Assembly: GCA_964030475.1 (NCBI GenBank)
Contig: CAXIPT010000008.1
Location: forward strand, 3,844,568 to 3,908,567
DNA: 64,000 nucleotides
Direction of reading: 5' to 3'
DNA from: Tethya wilhelma
Taxonomy: Eukaryota; Porifera; Demospongiae; Tethyida; Tethyidae
Shown: positions 15,501 through 27,500 of the stretch, in pieces
Layout of the letters: the number at the start of each line of letters is the position of its first letter
Position numbering within the stretch: position 1 is the stretch's first letter
The notes under the pieces: generated by a model
What the model saw: only the letters and a program-made list of their open reading frames with translations
What the model was told of the DNA's origin: nothing
Databases searched by the model: none
Program-made: the position numbers and the translations under genes

Positions 15501-18500
15501 TACAGTTGTTGTGACTGATAGTTCATCAAAACAAGCACCTGCTCTTGTAAGAGCCTTTATCACAGACACCAATGACAGAGCTCCTACCATTGTTGCAACA
15601 CCTCAAGGCTTTACCTTCCAGGAAGGTTCCGTTAGTCTGCTGCCATTCCCAGATGTTTCAATCAGTGATCCAAATATGTCACAGAACCTCTGCAATGCTA
15701 CCATTACTCTCAACTCACCTGAACTATTACAGAATCAAGGCACTAATTGTGCTTGTACAAACTCTAGTGATCCAGCTAGCTGTACTCAGGACTGTCTTGA
15801 ATTCATTCAGCTAAGTCCTTCCAGTACATTCCCTGGCGTGGTCACACAGACATCTGGTGCAGCTGTACTGATCCTTCAAGGAGAATTCCACAATGACATA
15901 TATGAAACTGCTATTGAATCTGTCCAATATGTGAATGTTATCTCAAATCCTCTTCAAGAAACAAGAACAATCACTCTCATAGTCTCTGACTGTGAGAATT
16001 TTGCTAGCAATTCTATTGAACAGACTGTTGATGTGCAGCTACTGAATAGATTCCCACCTGTTCTTGATTTGAATGGTCCAGATGTTGATGGAGTAAATAT
16101 TACCGTCACAATGGCTGAAAGTGGAGGTGCTGTGGCCATTGCTTCCCCAGATATAAGTATCACTGACGATGACACAGTCAATGCAGCTGAAGAACTTACT
16201 TCCTTAATGATTTCTATAACTAATGCTCAAGATGGCAATTCAGAGTTTCTGTTCCATCCAGAACCCTTTGATTATTCCTCTATAGTCTTAGAGGGAAACG
16301 CAACTCAGTCTATTGAATGTAGAGGTCAATCCAGTTTTGACGACTATTTAAACATCCTTAGTGAAGTGAGGTACATCAACACTGAGAGTGAACCCAATCC
16401 CACTCCAAGAGTCGTGACAACTATTGCTCATCAGTTTTCATTCGCTTCAGCTCCTGTGACAACCGTCATTGAGTTCATTACCAGCAACAATCATCCTCCT
16501 GTCATTTTGGCTTCCCCTCCACTTCAGAATAGCGTAGTTACATTCAGAGAAGCTACTAGTGGAGTCTTTCTGACGGCTCGTGATGCTACCATCTCTGATG
16601 CTGATCTACCACCAGATCCCATCACTGAACTGCAAGTTAACCTTCTTGCTCCTACAGAATTTGACAGTGTGTTCTTGGAACCTGGATTTATTCTGCCTAG
16701 TTCCATCTCTATGGGACAAATATCAAGCTCTTCTCTTGTGTTCAATGGAGCAGCATCTCAAGAAGAGTATGTGTCTGTTCTTAGATCTCTTATGTATCAA
16801 TATACGGGTGATGAATTTGACTCGATGTTCCTACGAAAATTCATTTACCTGCAAGTAAGTGATTCAATGTACAGTGATTTCTCAGCTGTACAAGTTGTTT
16901 TTGAATCTGTCAATGACCAAATGCCAGTGTTCACTCAAGATACCTTCAATGCTGAAGTCCCAGAGAATGCAACCATTGGATACGAAATTGTACAGGTGAC
17001 AGCTGTTGATAACGATCGCTTCAGTGACTCAAATATCCAGTACTCAATTCTTGCTGGTAATGATGATGGACTCTTTGCCATTTCTGGATCAGATGGTAGA
17101 ATTACACTGAATAGGACTCTAGATTTTGAGATGACTCCTCTCCATCGGTTGATTGTTCAAGTGATAGATCTCAACTTTGCAGGTTTAGATTCTCCAGATC
17201 CTAGCACAGCTGTTGTTAGTATCATGGTTCGTGATGTTAATGATCACCTTCCTATGTTTGACATAAGAGAGTACAATGCTACTATTGGAGAAGGAGTTCC
17301 AATTGGTACATCGGTTTTGACAGTTTCAGCATCAGACAGAGACAGTGAGGCCCATTCCGAGCTTCAGTTTTCAATATTTGGAAGCAGTGACTTTGGAATT
17401 GATCCTCAGACTGGAGTTATAGTAACACAAGCTGAAATTGACAGAGAGAGAATATCTTCCTACACTTTGTTCGTCGTTGTTCGTAACCCTGGAGTGTCTC
17501 CTTTTGATGATGCCCGTGTAGACATTACTGTTCTTGATTTGGATGACAACCCACCTCAACTCATCTTGCAACCTTCTACTGCCATCCTACAAGAACCAGA
17601 AACTGTAGTATCTCTAGCAACAAGTTTACAAATCAGAGATGAAGACCCAAGTCCTTCACTGGACTATGCTTTGGTTCAAATCCTGCCTCCATCAATAGGC
17701 CAGCTCATTGCAACTATGCAATCTAGCTCCATCACTCTTACAGGAAATGGTACATCAAGACTAGAATTTCGTGGAGAGAGTCGTCCACTGAGTGAGTATG
17801 TTGAGGTTTTGGGTGGTGTCATATATCAAGATGTATCGGCAGAGCCACTTGGTGTTGAGCGAATCATTGCATATCAAATTGGATCCAATCTTCCCGCGAA
17901 TGAGTCTGTTGAGTTGCAATACACTCCAAGTGACGTGGTTTCTAATGTGTCAGAATTTGTGGTGTCTGTTCAACTTCTGAACGACAATGAACCTCAGCTA
18001 TATTTAGACACTCGAGACCAGAGTGCTGTTTTTGTTCTACCACAGTGTGTGGGAAGGAATGGATCATATTCTATGAACTTCAATGAAGATGGCTCTCCAG
18101 TTCTCTTATCTGACAGCTCCTTGTTGATCACTGATGCTGACAGTGGAGAAAATGTGATCACTTATGCCTTTATTGAAATCATTGATGCCCAAGATGCTGG
18201 CCTTGAGAGACTGAGTGTTGATGTATCTGGGAATATCATGGTCAGTCCTGAGAGTAATGATTTCAGCCTTGTGCTTATGGGACCTGCCTCCCTTGAAGAG
18301 TTCACTGCTGCTCTGCAGACTATCAGGTAAATAGTAGTATATAAAAATCTGTCTATAAAGTTAATCATTCAAATGGTAAGGTTTAAAGTGCTATTAGTAA
18401 GTCATTCTTCAATGCTAAGCTGAATTTGAAAGCAGCTATACCTATGTATGGACCTATATGTACTAATGTGTTGCTTTTTTTCCCTTGTACTTAGATACCA

Positions 18501-21500
18501 GCATGATGCTCAAGCATTCCCCAGCAGCAACAGTAATCGTCAAGTACACTTCATTGTCAACGATGGTCTCTTCAACTCAACTGAAGCAGTTGCGTGTATA
18601 AGACTGGTGGAAAGCAATGACAGTCCACGTCTAACACTTGGTGCAAATGACACTGTGGATGTGATGTTGATGTACATGGAGAATCAAGCTGAGCCGCTGT
18701 ACTTGGCACCAGAGTTGACTATTACAGGTCAGTACTAAAACCTATATAATAATGGTGATGACTTACTTATCTTTTTTCCTTATAAACTCTCCCCACACAG
18801 ATGTTGACACTCCTTTCATATCTTCTGCTAGTGTCTTCCTACAATTCCGACCTGATTTTGCTGAACTGCAGGAAACTCTGGACATTCTCAATCCTCGAGA
18901 TTTCACCATTACCCGACTAGCAGGACAGCTGACGATCATGGCAAGCAATTTGAGAGCACCTATTGCTATATTCCAGGAAGTGCTTAGGAGTACTGTATAC
19001 TCTACTACTAGAACTATTGGGTAAGCTGTTTAATATTAACAATTATTTTTGTCAGAAATTTGCCATTGATTGCTGTCAATTCACATCATATTCATGCAGT
19101 CCCAATGAAGATCCTCGTGCGGTGATATTTACTGTTTTGGATGAATTAAGTGAGCCAAGTAACCAGGCCACGGCAAGGATAAACTTTCAATCTATCAACA
19201 ACCCACCTCTGCTGGACCTAAATGGCCCATCTCAGCCTGATATCAATTTTACAACCACATATGAAGAGGGGGCTAATCCAATTGCCGTAAGTATTGAAAG
19301 CTATTTGTATTATACAATTGTTATCAATTAAGTGCTCATTTTGTTGTTGGTGTTGTTTATTAATTATTTATTTGTTTGTTTGTTTATTTTGTTTGTAGAT
19401 TGTTGCTGAAACAGCTAGCATAATGGACATGGACACAGCGGAGGCTGATTCTTTAAGGATCACAGTGCTTGATCCCTACCCTGGTGACGAATATGTATTT
19501 CCCAATGAATCTTCATTGAACATGGAGCAGGAAGTAAATGGAAGTTCCCAGATTACAACCTACTCTGGAACTGCTAGTATTGATGTCTACAACAATCTTC
19601 TCAGGTCCTTCCTGTTCTCGAACAATCTGGATGAGCCACAAACTGGAGTAAGACGTCTAACCATCCAAGCATTCACACCAGGCGATGATCCGAGTCTTCC
19701 TTTGGAAAGCAACATTGCTCAAGTGTCCATTGAAGTTGTGGCAGTGAATGACAACAGCCCAATGTTTAGTCAAGCAGAGTACAATGGTTCTGTGGTCGAA
19801 AATGCACCTGCTGGATCTGAGACAGGTATTGTTGTTATGGCAATGGATGCTGATGTTTTTGGAGCTACTAACATCACTTACGAGATCGCAGGAGACAATT
19901 CGTACTTCTATGTTGATCCGGTCAGTGGAATTATCACAACACTTACACCATTGGATGCTGAAATGATGCCAGTGCATCAATTTTTGGTGACTGCTCACGA
20001 CAATGATATGCCAAGCTTAAATTCTTCAGTAAACATTCGTATTTATGTAGAAGATTTGAACGATAATGCTCCTATGTTTGATCGTGATAGCTATGTTGGC
20101 TCAGTCCCTGAGAATTCCTCACCAGACACGAGTGTACTGCAAGTATTTGCAAGTGATCTAGACATAACTCCTTCCAATTCTGAAATCACATACCAAATTG
20201 TGATGGATGTACAGGGATCCGGAATCGGAAGTGGAGGTCCAATTACTCCTATGGATCAAGACTCCATTCCATTTGAAATAAATCCAAGAACTGGTGTTGT
20301 TTCGACCATTGGATCTCTCGACTTTGAAACTAGACAACTTTATAGCTTCACCGTTGTTGCAATGGACTTAGGTTCACTATCAAGCTCTGTGGCAGTCACC
20401 ATTAATGTTACAGATGCAAATGACAACAGGCCACAGTTTGTTGTCAATGGAATGATAGTTGATCGTCCTTTGTATGAAGAACAACTCAGAGAAGACACTC
20501 CTGTTTCAACTTCTGTGCTCACTGTCTTTGCCAGTGACAGTGATCCCAACACTGAACTAGAATTCTCCCTCTATGGCACTACATTCTTTACCATTGATGA
20601 AACATCTGGCACTTTATTCCTTGCACAATCATTGGACTTTGAAGAGGAGACAAGTCACAACTTCACTGTGGTAGTCTCAGACAATGGCGTCCCACCACTC
20701 AGCTCTGAGGCAGATGTGGTTGTTTCCGTCATCAACGTGAACGACAATCCACCAGAATTCACTCAAGATTCTTATACATTCATCGTCATTGAGAATATGC
20801 AGCTGTCACAGCAGCTGGTTGCCACTGATGCTGATGAAGACCAGATTGAGTACTTCTTGGTTTCTGGAACTGGTTTCGTTGTGGATAGTGTCACTGGACA
20901 ACTCACAAGTATAGCAGAGCTTGACTTTGAGACTCAGAATGAGTATTCACTTGTTGTTGGAGCCAGAGATGGCATATTGAACAGCACTGTGCCTGTTAAT
21001 GTATCAATCCTGGATGCAAATGATCTTCCTCCAATGTTCACAGAGCAGGTTTACACTGCAACAATCCGTGAAAACACCGCTGTGGGCACATCATTTGTTC
21101 AAGTTGAAGCACAAGATGGTGACACTGGTTCCAATGCAGAAGTGGTATACAGTATTGAATCTGGGAATGAAAACGGTACATTCATGATTGACAGTGCAGG
21201 GTATATATCAGTGGTGAGACCTCTGGACTTTGATATGGAAAACCAACCCATGATGTACCTGCTGATAGTTGTTGCAACAAACACAGAGCCACCATATTTC
21301 AACACCACTGCTACAGTTAGTATAGCACTCATTGATGTAAATGACCTAATGCCAATGCTCTTCCTTGACCAACTGAATCTGGAATTTACAGAGAACTCTG
21401 ATCCCATTTCCATAGCAACTGGAATTACGGTCAATGATCAGGACAGTGATGATCACCTCATATTTGGGTGCATGGTAAGATTGAGAAGACGAGACGTTCA

Positions 21501-24500
21501 GTGTGAATCAACTCCATGTGATGAAGTCATTGCCATTAATGAGACGCTTGCCAGTCAACTAGGCATCACTGTAAGCAGCAACTTCTCTGGCATTGAGCAA
21601 GTTATCTCGCTGAATGGTGCTCTAAATGAAGCATCCTACCAAAGTGTCTTATCGACAGTCACATACGTCAACTCTATAGCCGAACCGCAGTCTGGACCAC
21701 GATCTGTTCAGATCCAATGCAGGGATGCCAATTTCATGAGCAACATCATTCAGATCGTGATAAATGTCGAGCTGATCAATGAGTTCTGTCCCGAGATTCG
21801 TGCTTCTATGTCTTTCTTCAACTACACTGAAGAGAGTGGGCCACTCCAAGTTGGAGAGATGGCTCAAATCACTGTAGATGACCTTGATAGTCCTCCACAC
21901 GATACTTTAATGGGAATGACAATCACTCTCTTTGATGTTTCTGATGTTGATTCAGAACTCATATCAATCACAGATGATCAAGGCTTACAAGTGCTCACTG
22001 CAGAAGGAGTGGAAGGCTCTGGTCCACTTCTTGATCAAAGTGTAATCGAACTCACCATAACTGGTCAAGCAAGTTCTGGTGTCTACCAACAAGTCCTCCA
22101 ATCGCTTGTTTACTCAAACAATGAATCCGAGCCCGTACTAGGTGAAAGAAGAATCATTATCACACCAATGGACAGTGTTCAAGGATGCAATCCTTTCCAG
22201 ATCACCGTTTCAGTTTTGCCACTCAATGATAATCCACCTGAACTGTTACTAACCATCAGTGATACTATTCGCTATGAAGAAAACATAACAGGCCTCTTGG
22301 CTTTTGCTGTTGAAAGTGGATTGAGAGTCATTGATATGGACCATGATGTTGTCATTGTGTCTGCAGGTGTCGTGTTGAATGGAGTATTAGACGGTGCTGA
22401 AAATGAAATGCTTGGCTATGATTCTGATCTGCTGCCGTCCACAGTTAATACTACTGGCGCAGTAAATGGTGAGTCCATCTGTAGCTATATTGGAATGTGA
22501 TGCTACAAATTTTATTTTTGCTTTCCTTCTTTTTCTTTATCTACAGGTGATTCTATTGAAGTTAGTTTTGTAGGACCAGCAAGCATCATGGATTATGAAT
22601 CTCTCTTGAGGTCCCTAACGTACATCAACAATGCTGTTGAACCAACACCTGGTAACCGTTCAATCTCCATTTCAATTTCTGACGGACTCCTGCAAGATGC
22701 CACTGTTGTTATCATCATTGTGATTTCAATCAATGACAATGAACTCAATCTTCAAGTGAACACTCCCAGAGTTGTGTACACAGAAGGAGATGGTACCTTA
22801 CCAGTTGGGGTCCTTACTGGACTGACTGTGATTGATAATGATAGAAATCCTGTTATTGAGAATGTGACGTTTACATTGAGTGGGATCTTGGAACCAGGTA
22901 TTGAGTTCCTGTCTGTGGATGGAGGCACTACTTTTGGAGGAGTGGAGAGTGGAACAGTGATTAGTTACAGTCAGACAAGCTTACTGGAGAATTACCAGGT
23001 TAAACTCCCTTCATTGACAATTTGTAAATGTTTAACACTTGGTTTATAATATTATGATATCTGTCTTTTTCTTTCATTTATAGGCTCTTCTTAGCAGCCT
23101 TACGTACAGCTACATGACAACACAGTCTGAAGAAGAGCTTGAAGGAGAACGCCAGATCACTGTCACCATTTCTGATGGAGTATTCACTGATACCATAACT
23201 CTGTATGTGGATGTCCAAACTGTGAACAACAACCCACCTGAGCTTGTCTTTGGTGGGTCCAGTACAAGTCGATTTGTTGAAGGATCATCAACACCCTATC
23301 CAATTGGTTAGTTTGTGATCGCAATAAATGAACAATGCAACTCCAATTTATTGAAATCATTTCTGTTCTCATGTAGGTTCTGAGTTCCAACCAATGATAT
23401 CTGACAATGATCGCAACACAGTGATTGAGTCTGCGAGTGTGACTCTACTTGATTCTCCAGATGGAACCAACGAGGAACTAGTAATTGCTCTGAATCTACC
23501 TATGAACATCTCACTCAATGGTAAGCACTGTTATAATCTGAGTCTACATTAAGGAGTTTCATGTTGCTATACCTCTTGTGTTTATACAAACAGTATCAGG
23601 AAACATATACCAAATCTATGGACGAGCTAGTGTCAACGTCTACGAACAAATCCTCTCTTCGGTTGCCTACCTGAACACTGCGGATGAGCCAACTAGAGAG
23701 CCACCTCGTCGTGTCTCCTTCCGAGTGTTTGACGGACTCTTTTACAGTGATCCAGTCATTGGACTGGTCAATATCACTCTGACAAATGACAACCCATTGA
23801 TGCTTTCTTGTGGTATGAGTGTTTCAGCTTTTGAAGAAGAATCTGGGAGTTTTGTTTATGCTGCCACTCAGCTGAGTCTGGTTGATATTGATGCTGACCA
23901 CTTGATTTCAACAGCTACAGTTTCAATAACAAATGCAGAGGATGGTGACACAATTCAAGTTAACACCACATTAGCTGGCCACCTAGTTGTGGATCAAACT
24001 ACCGGGAGCACAACTGTGAACATTTTCGGAGAAGCAATGGCATCACAATATGAGGTTTGCGATAAATAATTATTGCTAGACGTCAGAAATGAACACCATG
24101 TAATAATTTTTGAATTTTTTCTACTTTCAGACTCTACTACGTTCTCTCGCTTTCCTAAGTACAGCAGATGAACCATCATTGACCGAACGAGTCATTACCA
24201 TCACTGTCAACAGTCTTTCTGAGAGCCGCTCTTGTAATATTCTTGTGTCCATCATCCCTGTGAATGACAACACCCCTGTTGTTGATCTAAATGGGCCACT
24301 AGTCTCTGGAAACAACCACTCTGTGGCACTTCGTTACAACTTCTTTACACAAGCTAGTGTGTGGATTGCTTCACGAGATGCTACTTTGTCGGACTCTGAC
24401 CAAGACAGTCGTATAGTATCACTGGATGTCCAACTTGATAAAGGTGCTTCAGAAGATATGATTTATTTGAGCAATAATGTTGGGTGTACTGGAAATGCTC

Positions 24501-27500
24501 AAGTTTGCCAATTGAGGTATGTTTGTAATGTCAATGCCCACTTCACAAATAAATTTAATTTTATGTAATTTTTTTCTTTTGGCAGATTTACACCAGGTTT
24601 GGAGTGCATGTGTGATAGTTCTTTTGACCCTGTAGCTTCAGACAATCCTCAAGTGCTTACTATCGTAAGTGCAAGCACAAGTGACCGCATACAACTCTTA
24701 CAGTCAGCTGCATCTGGGAGCGTTCCTACCACCACGTTTGAGTACATCTTGAGGAGTATACGCTTTGCACACGATCCTTCTAGACCTGCTGATAACTACA
24801 CAGCATCTGTTTACGTCACTGCAAATGATGGCTTGTTTGAGAGTGAGATTGCTTCCACTCAAATCGATATTCAAATGCTAAACCAAGTTCCTGTGGTTCT
24901 CTTCGACAATCAAACAAGTTTTGAAGTTGTCATGCGAGATGGACAAGACATTTTGCCTCTACTGGTTGGCAATACCCCATCCATCAGTATATTGGAGGAT
25001 AGTAACGTTATCAGCTCTGTCTCAATTAGGTTAATTAATCCTGCTCACAGTGATGAACGAATTAGGCTCGATCTTTCCAACATACCGGACACAATGAGAT
25101 ACGAAATCAGCCATCAAACACTGAACCTCAATGGACCTGCCACTCCTGAGCAATTTGCTGAAGCTGTCAATTCATTGTCACTGGAATACCACTACCCACC
25201 CATGAGTAGTATACTTCAAGGAGACATTCCAGATTTCACTCCAAGGTAAACTATTCATTTACAATTTCAAAGCAAGCACCTCTATATTGTTTGTATGTAC
25301 ATACACCCCGACTCTTTATTCTACTACAGGATTATTGCTATCCAAGCCATTGATGGAGAGTCGTTGGAAGGACCTGAAGCTAGGATTGTGGTAGCATTCG
25401 ATCGCACCTGCTCAGTGTGGCCCAGTGATGTGCTGAGTGTACCCTCAGGTCTGATGGACTATGAGAGACTTGGACTATGTACTTCCATTACTATAGAGAG
25501 GCTGGAGATTGCTGACAGTATGGAAATTACCAGCTTGGAATTCATGAGCACTATAACTGTAAGTGCATGACTCATGCCTATACCTTTCTAATATTGTATA
25601 TACACTCAAGATATATGCATATATAGTATAACATACCACCACATAAACACTCACATAGCCTTCTTGAAGTTCTCACTCTGAAAGCATTGGTTGCATCCAA
25701 CTTGAAATAATCATCACATATAGCTTGTAGTGAATGTACACAAAGCATTCTGAATAATCAGCTGCAGCATTGTTTTATACAGTTCAAGTTTGAGGGAGAC
25801 TATTCTCTGTATTGTATGCACCTTCCAGTTTAAAATACTCTCATTCAGTGACAGTCACACAAAAAAAATCAGGGTTACTTTGAGGCAGGGCTACTTAGAA
25901 CAATAAATGAATACAAGCCACACACATCACATTGTTCATAGTCTATTCACTGAGTACTCTGCATCCATCACTTCATACATATTGATTATTTTTGCTTTCA
26001 TACTTACTCACTACAGAGTGTTGGAGACATGGTCATCAGTGGGCTTGGAATAACAGACCTGAGTGGTCTCGAAAACTTGGGCAGCTTTGGAGATGAGCTT
26101 TCAATTGTGAACAACAACTATTTGGTGACTCTGAGACAGCTTGGTGCAAACCTACCCAATGACTACAGAACAACTATTCTAAATCTAGGCATCCGGTTCA
26201 ATCCTTTGCTTGAGGATGTGGATGGCTTCAGATTATTTCAGAATGTTCGAGGTATACTATTAATTTATGTGCATACATACGTTAATTCTTTGATGTGTAC
26301 ACTATGGTACAATATAATATTATAGCAAAATCTCTATAGTGTGTGTAGTGTGTTATTTTAATGTGACAGTCTTATTGTTGTTCTTGTATTTTTTCTAGGA
26401 TTGCTTGTTATCCAGAACAGTCCTAATCTCAGCAATCTCGGTGGGTTTGAAAACATCCAGACTGTTGGTACATTGGTAATTGCTTATCTGGGACACAACA
26501 ATGGAGACTTGGATGGATTCAACTCCCTCTTCCAAACACAACTGCTCCTCATAACTAGAAATGAGGTAAATATTATTAGTATCACATTATACACTTTTGG
26601 ATAGTACATAATTGTTGATCCTTCTTGGTTTGTGCAGGGCTTACAAAGAATATCTGGATTCAGAAGTCTTCGAGATGTTAACGTACTCCGTCTCATTTAC
26701 AATGAGGATCTCGTCAGTATTGATGGACTCTCAGGCATTCAAAGAATAACAAATTTGTATATCCTGAACAACTTTCAACTTTGTTACATCTTGGATCAGC
26801 TTTCAGACAGAGAATATTGGAACGTAAGAAGAAAATTCATAAATAATATAGGTTTTGAAATGATCAATGATTTTATGTTGTCATTCATTTTTTTTTATAC
26901 ACATCCATAGGACATTGTTACTAATGCGCTTGTGGTCCGTCCAGAGCCAACACCAGACAGTTGTGAGCTACCCCGTCTTTGTGATACCATACCATTCTCT
27001 CCCTGTCTCAACAATGGAACTTGCAACAACTTCCCTGGAAGTGGCTTTTACAACTGCTCCTGTCCAAGTTCTTTCTTTGGAACTGGTTGCCAGTTTTTCG
27101 ATCCTTGTCTGGATAGCCCATGTGAAAATGGTGGAAGTTGTTTGGTCGATATTTCAGACGTCAATCAGTTCACGTGTAACTGCCAAGATGGATTCACAGG
27201 AGAACTCTGTGACGTACCAATCTCTCCATGCGCCAGTGATCCGTGTCTCAATGGTGCCACTTGTATGGACATTGTAGGTGGTCAGTTTGAATGTCAGTGT
27301 GCACCAGGCTACACTGGCTCTCGCTGTGAATCAGATATAGATGATTGCTTGAATAACCCTTGCCAAAATGGTGCTACTTGTACTGACTTGGTCGATAATT
27401 TCTCCTGTGACTGTCCACCAGAATTTTCAGGCCCAGTGTGCAGCATAAGTGTCATCAATTGCATGCCTGATTCCTGCCTGAATGGTGGTACTTGCATGGA

